Shown here piece by piece: positions 22,489-34,079 of a stretch of 64,000 nucleotides of DNA (position 1 is the stretch's first letter; every line of letters starts with the position of its first letter). The notes under the pieces are model-generated. The model made no database searches and had not been told where the DNA came from. It saw only the letters and a program-made list of their open reading frames with translations. The DNA lies in assembly GCA_018296165.2 (NCBI GenBank), contig JACKQL020000027.1, forward strand, positions 682,001 to 746,000, in the 5' to 3' direction. This stretch comes from Termitomyces sp. T153 (Eukaryota > Basidiomycota > Agaricomycetes > Agaricales > Lyophyllaceae). The position numbers and the translations under genes are program-made.

Positions 22489-24076
22489 TCTTATAGCTTA
22501 TTTTCCTCTTGGATGCACTGTTGTTGCTATTCAAGCTTCTGTGAAAAGTAAGTCAAAACTCAGAACATATTGATTTACAACAACTAGTCTTACCTGTACT
22601 CACATTCAAACCTGCTCCAACTCACAAGCTCTTACTTCAGCTTCTGCATGAGCCCCAGAAGAGTCCTCAAGGTGTTGATGATGCATTGCATGCAGATAAG
22701 ACCACTCAGCTTGCAAATCTTCATGCTTGCAATCATGCTCAGCCATGAGTTGTTGGAGTCTTGCTACAGTTGAGATTTGATTGTTCATTGAGACTCTTAG
22801 TGCATTGCTGCTAGAGCCAGCATCTATAGTTATGTGAGATGTTGATGCTTGCAGCTGATGAGGTTGTTCAATGAGATTGTCAAAAGAGACACCCAAGACT
22901 CATGCTAACTTGGCTAATTCACTCTGTGTGTGTTAGTTAGCATGCATGGCATCTTGATGCTGAGTTTCCAGCTCACAATTCTCCAGGTTTAACTGGTCAT
23001 AAATGCTCCAAGTAACCCAGACATTTCTCATTTGCCTGATTTGAGACTATGAATGATGGGTCAGAATGCAAGTTTATAGCAACACATCAAGACACATACT
23101 TTATGAAGCTGCTTGCCAAGTAAGTTGAATTTCACTTGCTCTTCAAGCAACTTGTCTAATAGCTATATGATATAAATCCATAAGTATCAATTGAAAGAAT
23201 ACTGAAGCAAAAACATAACTGATCATTTTCATTGTAAAAACAAGGGTCCTGAACAAGTCTGATTTTGGTGCAGTGGCAGTAACTCTGGTTTGACACAATC
23301 AGGAATCAAAGTATATCAACTAGCAGGAGTCACTCACTTCATCTTTTCCTACTTCAAGGAGTGCATGATTTGAGATGCCACTGGAGTCATTGATAGATGT
23401 GTTTTGACACTTGGGAGGCCTTCTAGAGCTGCTTGCTTGGTTTGCAATAACAACATTACTGTTAACTTCAAAGTTTGTCTGCACTGTTGCTAAGTCAGTA
23501 TTCAAGAAAATCAGTGAGTAGACTAAGAAAAAATTACTGACTGTGCTGTCATGTGACACCATCAAGGCCAGACTCACAGTGCTTGGAGGTGGTGGTAGAA
23601 GTCTGAGAGGATGTGTAGAAGAAGATGACAGCACATCACAAACATTGTCTACTTCCTTAATGGTGAGTGCTGTAGTGTTACGAGAACTGATAAACAAGAA
23701 ATGTGAGTTTGAGTTTGCAAAGTCTGCTACATTGGAAGCAGATTGCTAAGAATTGCTGTTGATAGTGTCCATGATGTTGATCTATGCAGCCAATGTCATC
23801 AATAATTAATTGGCATGTCACAAAAAAAAGTTCTACCATATTTCTTCCTGAAGCCATCTCAACACCCATGGTGATCAAGGAAAGATTACCAGATGGTACT
23901 AGAGTACTGGTAGGTACTTTATGGCAAGGCAGTGGGGTTGGAAGTCTGAGAGGTTGTGTTGAGGATGGTGAGTCTCCATTGCCATCATATACTTCTTGAA
24001 TGACAGCTGAAGTAGTGTGGTTTGAGCAATTGTCATTAGAGTTTGCAGAAGCTTTAAAGAAGAAATTGAAGTTCAT
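22489..24076 (-). pseudogene. Coiled-coil gene of the CACTA-like element, 5' part (minus strand)
   Basis: The likely start is the Met at 24076. The first segment (24076-23678) is followed by a second one (23697-23320), and both carry similar Ser/Pro/Leu motifs (SSTQPLRLPTPLP and SSTHPLRLLPPPP), suggesting an internal duplication. At 22896-22606 the frame is a clear coiled-coil candidate (ARLQQLMAEHDCKHEDLQAE, HLEDSSGAHAEAEVRACELE). The downstream exon (KLE.QQQCIQEENKL.EEHIQNK, with stops at the dots) is split by Gypsy-1 between 22489 and 12614. Function unknown. The gene is divergent from the RING-finger fragment, so 24077-24180 may hold a two-way promoter. Confidence 0.45.
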
Positions 24077-24659
24077 TGAGGAGAAAAAGTGAGATGGGAG
24101 CCATTGTGTAGTATTGCCATTTTATCCTCTAGAGTTCATGATGAAAGAAAACTTCAACAATGTTTTTGCACCTCATGCTAGGTGAAAGAGTTGTTGTATT
24201 TGTTTTCTCTATGCTGCACATTGCAATGTGAAGTACAAGATTGCAATGTGAAAAACAAGCAGCAGATTATGCATCAATACAAAAACATCACAAAGAGGTC
24301 AACTCCTTTTGGACATTCTCTCTACCACATCAATTCCATGAGCACAGTTCCTGCATTATTCTCAACTTTGACTATCATCAGGGACATGTCTGTGGTGCCT
24401 TGTACTGTTTGTTCAATCCCTTGTATTTTGATTGTTGTCTTGTACTTTGTTTCATTTGTGTGACACAAATGCTTGTCAAATGTTCCTTTTCTGGAATTAA
24501 ACTGCATATTTCAGAAATAAAAGCTCTCAAGTTGTGCAGACCATCATCAACATGGTACACAATTCTAAAGCTGTTAAATCCAGTGACATTCTGTGCTTTC
24601 AATGAAACCAGCATGCCTATTTGTACCATGCTACTTGCTGTTGTCAATTAGAATCTGAC

Positions 24660-25210
24660 AGTGCCAGTGGGCAAGTGCAAACTTCCCCTTCCAAACATGG
24701 TAGCAAAGGTAACAAGGTGAGACATAATACTTTATTCCAACAATGCTTTCAAACTCCATTTCTTGCCCTCACAGGTGAGCATATTGCATGGAGAACTGGG
24801 CAGAATCCTTGAGGAGAAGAAGACACTAGGAACTGTTAGTGTTTTTCAACCAATCATCAAGTTTATCATAGACTTGAATTGAGATTTGACTCCTCATTTC
24901 CTATCTGCTGTAGGAGCTCAAGGAGTTGAGGCAGGTGGCCATAAAGCTTCAACAAGTTAGAAAAGTAGGTTAAAAATCCTTGTACTCACAAAAAACTAAC
25001 TTCAAGCATGCATTTTAGGAAATGTCAGATGTTAGGAAGTCACAAGATCACTTGTAATGTGGGCATTATTTCTGTAAAGTGTGTATTGATGACTGGGAGA
25101 GATGCTTTAAAGGGCCAGGCAGGATTAAGTGTCCACACTGCTGAGGTGAAATACACAAGATTGATCATAGTTTGGTTGGTTTTGAGGATCTTATTTATGA
25201 GGCTCACAAA
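24660..25210 (+). pseudogene. RING-finger / coiled-coil protein fragment inside the CACTA-like element
   Basis: A Ser-rich stretch (SDSASGQVQTSPSKHGSKG) is followed, after likely short introns, by helical segments (HGELGRILEEKKTLG and ELKELRQVAIKLQQVRK) and then by a cysteine/histidine cluster at about 25015-25140. The clearest part reads CGHYFCKVCIDDWERCFKG and then IKCPHC, which fits the second half of a C3HC4 RING finger. The first cysteine pair lies in another frame just upstream, so there is at least one frameshift, and a stop follows CPHC. RING domains are typical of ubiquitin E3 ligases. Why a transposon would carry one is unknown; it may be a captured host gene. Confidence 0.5.
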
Positions 25211-25315
25211 CTCTAGAACAACATCTATTCAGCTCAACAGAGATACATATGCATTTGTTGGATAACATGCAATATGAGATGAGATTGAATGTTGGAATTG
25301 CTCTCTTGAATCATT

Positions 25316-25660
25316 ATGAAGATAGGTATGGAATGCAAGCAAAACTTTAAGAAACAGGAAACAATTAGAGAGTACCACAATCCCATAGGGACTCTCTACC
25401 TCAGTAGTTTCATCAACACCACAACTTCTTGCCCCATTGCTGCCAAAGTCATTGATGGTCTGCTGAAGGATGCATGTTACTGTGAGGCAAGAATGCATGC
25501 TCTCAAATTTAATGCATGCACTCCATCAATGAAGCATGCACTTACTATTGTGTTGATTAAAGGCCCATCAAACCTCAGCTTTTCCTATGCTAGGTGCACA
25601 CAGAGACCAGAAAATAACAGGCTCCCAGTATCCAGAATGACAGGAAGACTAAGAAAATAA
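25316..25660 (+). CDS. Unknown 114-codon ORF
   Basis: This open frame starts at a Met and is moderately basic, with six Cys residues spread along it. I recognise no domain. It lies just downstream of the RING fragment in the same orientation and could be a further exon of that gene, a separate passenger, or chance. The region 25661-26560 beyond it holds two overlapping minus-strand open frames (26328-26128 and 26182-25883) that I also cannot place. Confidence 0.2.
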   Translation: MKIGMECKQNFKKQETIREYHNPIGTLYLSSFINTTTSCPIAAKVIDGLLKDACYCEARMHALKFNACTPSMKHALTIVLIKGPSNLSFSYARCTQRPENNRLPVSRMTGRLRK

Positions 25661-26579
25661 ATGTTAAAAATTTGTTACATCTCAAAAAGACATGTATTGT
25701 AAAATACTCATGAAATCCAAATTTGAAGAGATACTTGGCCAGTGTTACAGGCTCAGAGGTCTTGAGTGAGTATGTTGAAGCAGATCCTCAATGTAAGGAG
25801 GAAGTGCTTCTGCAAAAGCAAGGTTGTGTCTGCTCTCATGTATACATGTTGAGGGAACATAGCCAAAAAAGCTATGGGCTGTTTAATTGCAACTGCAGTA
25901 GGTGGCATGCATAGTGTTGGTGACTGCAGTGGTATTGAGGAGAATTGGTGGCTGGATATCAAGATTTAATGTGGTTGTGCTGGCAACATCATAAGAGGTT
26001 TTGGTAATAACTAGAGAACTTGGCATAACAATATGGGATCTCAATATCAATGTGGATAGGCTGGCTATACATGGACTGTGATCAATGAACTTAAATAAAA
26101 ATGAGGAAATACATACACCTAGCAAATTCAAGGTGCCCACACTGCTCTGACAGTCTCCTTTATATTTGGGTAGCTGTAACACAAGAAAACTTGAGAGTCA
26201 TGTATGTTGGACAGAGAAAAAGAGATCCTGTGCAGTGGAGAGCAATCCATCAGAGCTGAATATATACTTTGTAGAGACATACCTATCTTGTGAGCAAGAG
26301 ATGTGGTGGAAGTGGATGCTGAACTCAAGATTGACTCAATTGAGGATAACTTTTTGAGTCACATACAATCAGTGTGTCATTGTCAACAATTGTTGCTGAG
26401 CATGTCATGTATCCTGTATAACTAGACATGGAAACTACACAGTATCAACCTAGTCACCACAGGGTTTATTGGCCCCTATAGATATGAGGGTTGTGTGAGT
26501 GATGTGATATCAAATTTGTTCCCAATGGGGTTTGGCTCTTGCAAAGATCATGCATAGTAAAAGATACTTAACTTGTTCA

Positions 26580-29500
26580 TAAGTACTTGTATCACCTGCT
26601 ACACCCTTCCAGAAACTCTGCTAGTGTAGGTTCTGTAACTGCTGCAAGGCCAACAGTGGCAAAAGCCTTGAACTTCCTCTTTGGATTTAGAACCAACATC
26701 AGGAGGACAATGCTTTAGAGGACAATTACTTGAAGAACCTTACACAACAATTTGCAAAGACAAACCTTGGATGAAATGGGATCCAACAGTCTCTCCAGTC
26801 AGCTCACACCCATAATATTCAGTCCCAAGAAGCTGAGATTGTTGCTGCCCTTGTCAAAGGTCAAACTTATCCACAATTGCAAACATCAACTTCCATAATA
26901 CCTGGTTAGTGATTATGACTGAACATGGAGAAAATCAAGGATTGCATACAGGATCTCATTCAAAACATCAAGGAACTTGAACTTGGAACACTGACATTGG
27001 AATGCAGCTCTAAAGATATTTTCATTGCCCTTGATCACATTAGGTCTCAAGTTTGTAATGAACATGATCAACTCAAACTTCTTTGTACAAAATGTAGTAA
27101 TGATCAAGCATTGTTGTTGGTCCATGAGAATGTAAGAACTGTGATTCAAGACTCTCTATGACAACTGGATGATATCAAGGCTGGATGGAGCAAGATTGCA
27201 AAAGAACAGTATTAAACCAGTTAATGCCCAATGAACATCAATCCAAACTTCTCTCAAATAAGATACTGTGGCAGCTCATCACTTTTATGACAATCTCTGA
27301 CATGCACCAGCTCTAATACATTTAATGATTCTCATGGTCATTGCCTGCACTATCACTCTGAATCTTCCTTGATGAGGTTCCTCCTGGTTATTTGAGATGG
27401 GTTATCTTATCATCCAAACAACTGTTTTAAAGGCAATTGAACTTGTCAATGCCCTTGGTTCATCCCACCTAGGACAACAGTCATTCCTCCAAAACATACA
27501 AAGTCTCCCCTATTTCCAAACTATACTCAGTAACTTTCCATAGATATTTGGACTGCAACTGCCCAATTTAACCTTGAAGGAAAGCACACAATTTATGCAA
27601 CTTGTCTCGAGTGTCACAAAATTTACACAATGATTTTCCAGTCTATTCCAAGGTTTGCACCTACAAAACACATGGACACCCTGCATGTGAAGGTGTTCTC
27701 CTCCATAAGAAAACTGTGAATGGTCAGATTATTTTCATTCCAATCAGACCCTATATTGCCTATGATTTCAAAGATTGGCTTGCCAGCATTCTCTCATGCC
27801 TTGTAGTAGAAAATGCTATAGACAGTGCTTGGAAACATATGAATGTCAAAGCACCCAATGGAATCTTGAAGGACATATTTCAAGGTTTGATTATCTGCAA
27901 TTTCAAGAGGCCAGATGGGATGACTCACTTTAGTGTGTCAGGAGGCAAGAATGCTGGTTGATACATTTTTGCATTAAGTGTTGATTTTTTTAATCCTCTT
28001 AGGAACAAGGCTGCTGGGAAGAAAGTATCCATTGGTGCTGTTACTCTTTCATGCCTCAATCTTCCAATTGACATGTGGAACCAACTGGAGAACATGTTTC
28101 TTGGAGGGATTATCTCTGGAGAGCCATCAAAGTCACACATTAACCTATATTTGCAACCAATCATCAATGCCTTTTTGGAATTCTGGAGTGGGGTTTTTTA
28201 ATGCACACAGCAAAATACAAGTTTGGCCAACTTGTTTTAGCTGTCCTCATTGCAATAATTTGTGGCTTACCTGCAGCACAGAAAAATACATATGACAACT
28301 TCAATGTTGATTCATGGACTCATTGAACCAATGAAGAATGTTGTCACCTTGCAGATACATACAACACTTCATTGTCAAGTGCCATTGCACAAAGCTCCTT
28401 TGACAAGTCTGGTATTCAGTAGTCTGAACTTCTTTGTCTTCCCTATTACAAACCTGCTTGCTTCCTTGTTATTAATCCCATGCACAATTTATTTCTTGGA
28501 TTAGTAAAGGAGCACTTCCAAGGAATTCTTGGATATGATCCTTTTCTTGCAGGTCAAATACAAACATCCAATCCAGTTGGACATCCCATTCTCTCCCCAC
28601 AACTCCCAACCTACAAATTCTTGAGAAAAGTCCAGTCTCTGCAAACTTGTTGCATGGATTGAAGCACCTCTTGAACTTGAACAAACTCAATTTACTGGTA
28701 CAAAACAACTTGTCAAATGATGGAGTACTTCTCACTTAGCATTGTTAATATATGTTGCCAAAGGTATGGGCTGTACTTCAATGATGGTCAATAAAAAGGA
28801 GAAGGATACATCCCTACCAAAACCATCCAAATTGCTTACAAAGGTCCCTTGTTGCAGAGTGGCTGCTTGACTGAGTAAGCAATTGACTTGCTTTGAAGCC
28901 TGCTCCAGCTGATAGACATTGATTTATCTAGTGTTTGAATCAAATAGATACTGTTAGCACAACTGATAATGCCTATGAGCTTTGACATAGGAAAGTCTTC
29001 ACAAAGAAAGAGATGGAGGTACTCTGGAAGGATATTGAACAAGCCATCCTGGGTACAATTATGATCCTCAGCACTTGGAACACCCTCTTATGGCAAACTC
29101 AAGTCAGATCAGCAGTGCATTGTGGGGTCTCTATACCTACCAGTTACTTTGATTCATCTATAGAACAATCCAACCTCTGAGGCTAATAGAGTACAACAGC
29201 TCCTTCAACTCACAATGCAATCTCATGACTGCCATTGTGATTGCATCATCACAAGTCACATCACCTCAGCATGCTGACCTCTACTTGTTTCACATGCTAG
29301 AGTATTGAAAGCAGCTCAAAAACTTGTTTTCAGAGTACAAGTGTCATTCCAACTGTCACATTACCCTTACCTAAATATGTTTAAATCTATGGCCCAGTGC
29401 ATGAGTGGTGGGCTTATTCTTATGAGCATGTAATTGGCATTCTGCAATGCTTCTCTACAAATTATAAAGAGGGTAAAGTTCTAACCTTCATCATTTTTGT

Positions 29501-30171
29501 GTCAATGCTCATACCTACCATTGATCTTCTAGGTGAATATAAAGAGACAATATCTCATTGTTGGCATTTTTCAGGCTTTTTTTACAAAAGCAAATTGCTC
29601 TCAGCCAATTTTTGTATGTTATGATATGTTCAAGTCACTTGTACCTTTGAAACCCCTTGGATGTCCAGGATCTTGACATGACTTTGGATGATGATAACCT
29701 GGGCAACAACATAAAAAACTCCACCTTGAACAGGAATCTCTCACTGAGTCTCTATGAACTGCTTTCAGTCATGCTCTTAGTCCCAACACACCACCAATTC
29801 CTTTGCATGCAAGGTTCTTTGATTACACCACTGTCAACAATCAATCATTTACATCCTCAAAGCATCACAAGAGCAACAGTGGGATCCTTTGTGTCAATTC
29901 TGATATTCCATTTTGCATTGATAAGATCATAGAATTTGATCAATCTGTTATACATAACTGCAATACAGTGCTTCAAGGTACATGGCTAGTTGGGCATACA
30001 TTGAAACCTATCTTTGTCAAGCATGACCTCTACAGTGATTTCCTCTATCTCAAAGCAGAAGTTTGGGGTACTGAACTTAATTCAATCATTGAAGTCTGCC
30101 ATCTTGATGAAGTTGAGGCTCATACACCCAACATCACATATTTTGGGAGGGAATGGATGCCACTGTTGTAG
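26580..30171 (+). pseudogene. Plavaka/Tnp2-like (CACTA superfamily) transposase
   Basis: Fragments appear in the order expected for the basidiomycete Tnp2/Plavaka transposase: a Cys/His segment near 27580 (YATCLECHKIYT); 27602-27961 with CTYKTHGHPACEGVLL, DIFQGLIICNF and FSVSGGKNAG; then SVDFFNPLRNKAAGKKVSIG and NLPIDMWNQLENMFLGGII (about 27965-28120); SCPHCNNLW; MHNLFLGLVKEHFQGILG at 28480; VHEWWAYSYEHVIGILQCF at about 29395; and a C-terminal segment ending at 30171 with REWMPLL. The MHNLFLGLV and WWAYSYE regions are hallmarks of the family. The frame changes repeatedly and has many stops, so the enzyme is not made in full. Its presence agrees with the CACTG ends and 3-bp duplication. Confidence 0.8.
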
Positions 30172-30455
30172 TATCATGTCTTGAGTAAGTATTTTCCCTT
30201 TCCTTAAAGGTTACAAGCATTCACAGCTTTCATACATTCTAGAAATCTCAAATCACCTCCTAAAGGTACCAAAGGACAAGGACCTTATTATATTGGATTG
30301 ACCTTCTTAGTTATGCAGCTACTCTGCTGCCAGGGGCATCTAATCTTGTTCAATGTTCTGTTTAAACTGTCACATGGACACATCTTGCTCCATAGACATA
30401 TCTACTGTTCAGTGAGATCAGCAGCAAGAGAATAAGGAAAAGTATGCATTCATTG

Positions 30456-30950
30456 TCAGAGACAAAGCCACTCAAAAGTGTTGTGAACTAAATATAGAAT
30501 GACAATTGTCCTTCCCCCACCCATGTCATTGCCAACTATAGTAATGTTCTGATCATCCAGCTCAATAGTCCTCAATGTGTTCTTAGCCAAATACAGGTTC
30601 CTAACATCATCTGCATCTGCATCTGGCATGGGTACTGCACCATTCACATGAATACTCACTATAGAGTCCATCTCATCGAGCATGATCTTCCCAGCTGTCT
30701 TCTCCTTCAGCTGGAATGCAATCTGCATCAACACCTGCCTATATTGAGGACAGCATACATCTTGCTAGTGTAGCCCTTCTTCAGTGTCCCAAGGAGGTAG
30801 TTTACCTGTCAGAAGGTGAGGCACTGAAAAAGATTCAGTAGGCAAGAACTACTTTTAGATTGACCAAGAGAGACCTTGTCATTAACCAGCACAAGGTATG
30901 GTTGCTCATCTCTAGAAAGGATTGATTTTGACATCATGTATTAGGTTTTC
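30456..30950 (-). CDS. Unknown ORF inside the CACTA-like element
   Basis: The main part is a 92-codon frame from a Met at 30734 to 30456 with acidic and polar composition (AVPMPDADADDVRNLYLAK, NITIVGNDMGGGRTIVIL). Possible upstream coding sequence reaches about 30950 if an intron is removed. I do not recognise the family. The steady frame and codon use look better than chance, but no second copy is in the window for comparison. The flanks 30172-30455 hold nothing recognisable. Confidence 0.25.
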
Positions 30951-31024
30951 CTCTCTGACTTGGATTTTCACACTTTTGAAGATCACATTTGTTCTTGCAA
31001 TGTTGACAACAAAAGTGGAACTGT

Positions 31025-31500
31025 TTGTGCAATGTGGAGGCAGATGTTGGACTCAATTTGCATAGCACCAGTGATCCCTACACTCCTTACCTCTTGTTAG
31101 GTATAGCACCAGGAGAAATATCTCCCATACCTTGGAGATTATACCATGAACAAGATAATGCATCAAATCAGGCTCTTCCTCTTGTCCCCAATGATTCTTC
31201 CTTTTAGCAGGCAGATATGTATAATGAGTATGAAAAGAACAAGTCACTATACAGTGATGATTTTGATGAATGCAGCCCTTTTACTAGTCAACATGATTAT
31301 GCTGACTCAATGACAAAATATGGTTCTGAGTTGTATGCTCCATCTTGCAACATGTTCTGAAACAAGAACAAGAAAGCTTTGCTGGGAGATAAGGAAGTGT
31401 TACCCAGAGAAATTCAGGATGGTGAGACAACAGAGGTGCTAAAAGAAAGCTCAGCTTGAAGAAAGTGGGTTGCTTTTTCTGTCATGGTTTGGGAGGATGA
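31025..31500 (+). pseudogene. Unknown acidic ORF with in-frame stops
   Basis: From a Met at 31025 one frame stays coding-like for about 150 codons if the stops at 31205 (TAG, after NDSSF) and at 31358 (TGA, after SCNMF) are read through. It includes YTPYLLLGIAPGEISPIP and SLYSDDFDECSPFTSQHDY and is acidic. I cannot assign a function. It is probably a further passenger or accessory gene of the CACTA-like element. Confidence 0.25.
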
Positions 31501-31659
31501 AGCAAATGGACATTTGTTAGGCATGGAGTGAGAAGCTAATGCAACTGGAATAATGACAAATAGTTTACTTGGACCAGAAAAAAATTATCTGCTATCTGGC
31601 CACCATATTTGAAAATAGCCTGGGAAGGGATAATGCTAATGATTTGTTGAGAATCCAAT

Positions 31660-32520
31660 AACAAAATTGCACTAGCACATGTCAACCAGATGAGGACATT
31701 AAGGGCACAGTCATGAATGATCATTTCAAGATCAGCACACTCTGCAATGGTGTGAATGGCAATGTCAGCCCATATGTCATCTTAGACTGAGAAATGTGTC
31801 TGACTCCAATGCTGTCTACCATAATTTCTATGCTTTTCCCAATGATTCAGAGCTGGATTGGTACTTCAAACACAGTTTGCATGCATTATACTGTCTGGTG
31901 AGGTTTTGTTGATACACACCTAAAGAAATTAGGAACAGTTCAGGGCCATTCTGTTGGCATCTACAATAGACTCATCTATGATGTCACCAACTACATCACA
32001 AGTCTACCAGCTGTGAGAGCTCCATATGGTATGCAAGTACCCTCAACCAATACAAATTTCATGGATTCTTTTGTCCTGATAGTCTTCAAACTCAATGCAG
32101 GCAAAGATATTACAAAACAGCTCCATAGTTTCCATTGTTCTTGTGCACCAGAAAATTTGCCTTCAGAACCTGTTTACAATTGGTCAAGTTGACAATTGTA
32201 ACTTGATCCAATGCCAATTTTCCATGTACCTTTTACTCAGTTTATCAATCATCATGATTACTGTCATTGGTTTCAGGTTTCTGGCTTCAATTAACTTTGC
32301 TGCACTGCATGCTCTCAAGGATCATGACATTTGCCAAGTACCTTGTTATATGGAAGGAGCAAAACAGCATAACATGGGCAAAGTTTATTCTGGCTTGTAC
32401 AAATGCACAGGTCATGTTATTCCATATCTTGTTATTGTCAAAGTTAGCAAGCCTACAGAGAGATCATGACCTGGCAATGAGTACAAGACATGTGACTTTG
32501 GGAGGAGAGATGGAACTGTG
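31660..32520 (+). pseudogene. Unknown repeat-associated protein fragment
   Basis: A plus-strand frame from about 31680 reads through a few stops with segments such as HFKISTLCNGVNGNVSPYV, IYNRLIYDVTNYITSLPAVR and [20 protein letters not shown]. The frame then shifts to [19 protein letters not shown] and [16 protein letters not shown] near 32275-32450. The sequence looks like a once-functional protein, but I do not recognise a named domain. It lies within the CACTA-like element between the transposase and the WD40 fragment. Confidence 0.3.
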
Positions 32521-32655
32521 ACATGAAATCACCTACTCAGCTACACAGATACACGGCACTTGTCCTAGGCCTTGCCTTTGTCATCCTCAGAGCCTTTTTA
32601 CTCACCCCCATTATCTACTGGTTTTACAACTGCTCTTGCATCCTCTCCAACTCAT

Positions 32656-33560
32656 TCACCCCCACTGCCTCAAGATGTACAATGTTGAGATGCCCCCAGT
32701 GTTCTGAGTGCATACAGCCATTTCAATGTATGCCCCATGTGCTTCTTCCCACAGAATCTTGCTGTGCCCAATCTGGATATGGTTGATGTAGCTCACATAT
32801 ACAGTTAGTGGTACTTGTTTAAAAGGTGTACAGGTCACTACTGAGAAGGATCAAGTCTTTTATTTGGAACATAATTGAAGATTCTACAACAATACATCCT
32901 CTTGATATCAAATAAGAAGTTGCATGTTGTATTATCTGTAACTTATAAAGCTATACAGAAGCTCCCCCTGCCTTGAGATATTCTGGCTCCTACTGCTTGC
33001 AATTGATTTGTGTATGCACCTTTATGGCTATCAGCCCCTGCCTTGAGCACCATTTTCAAAAGGCTATGAACTGGCCTATACTTGGCATATTGCTCAAGTG
33101 AGGGCCACTGAGTATCATGAGTCAGCTGCATACAGAGGTCAGTCAGAGTGCTAGTTTTAAAATCAAAGCTAGTCCTCTCACCAAATTACATATAGACTTG
33201 ATAATATCATGTTTTTGATAATGAAAAGACTTTGCCATGTCAAGTTGGTCATTTGCTGCAATCTTGACTGCATTCTGGTACAAACATCAGTAAGTGAGAT
33301 TACAAACTAAATTGTCAAAACTTACATGGAGGGGATAATATTGATCTTTGGACCAGCTTAGCTTGAAGAGCTCTGCTTTGACATTGTAACCATTGGAATT
33401 AGAATGACCAGGCTCTCCTTGAGGTTTCTTGATTACAATGGAAGAGGGTTCAGTAACTGGTACAGATCAAAATGGCATTGTTCCAGATTGCATCAATCTT
33501 CTGACAGCAGTGGTCTCATGATCACTGTCTTGTATTGTAATGTGTTATGACCATCAACTT
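32656..33560 (-). pseudogene. Unknown Gln/Pro-rich minus-strand gene fragment
   Basis: Reading the minus strand from about 33650, a repeated QGQTPQVQTPQVQMPVQ stretch is followed by polar sequence and later by WPSLEQYAKYRPVHSLLKMV (33125-33040). It ends near 32656. Stops and shifts interrupt it. No named domain is recognised. The QTPQV repeats come from a short tandem DNA repeat around 33590-33630. Confidence 0.25.
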
Positions 33561-34079
33561 GCTTGATCCACTCAATCATCTTGGACTGGCATCTGCACTT
33601 GGGGTGTCTGTACTTGAGGTGTCTGTCCTTGCTATCTTGGAGGCTCCAGACCACCATCACCTATTGCCAGAGTCTGACTCCTCACTCCCTTGTCTTATGT
33701 TGCTCTGGGCTCCTCAGCCCCAAAATTGCCTGGTTCTTCATTGTCACATCTAACAGACCATTGCATGTGCTCATACAAGAAGAAGATGCATGGGGTAATC
33801 ATGGCTCATGAAGGATAGGGAGATGATCTAAATTTGATGTGTTGAGAGATGAGAGGATGGAGTTTCTCAATGTAAAGTATTGTATTGTCCTCAAGAAAAC
33901 ACAGCTTAGTTTTTATGACTATGTATTGTTTTGTTCTAGCTCTGAGTCTCCTTTAACTTTTGGGGCACAAGGCTGTACAAAGACTCTTATTGTACTTTGT
34001 TCTTTTTTGGATATTCTTGGGCTCCAGTTTCAAATATAAAAGCCATGACAGCATGTTCAAACTTAAAACATCAACAATG

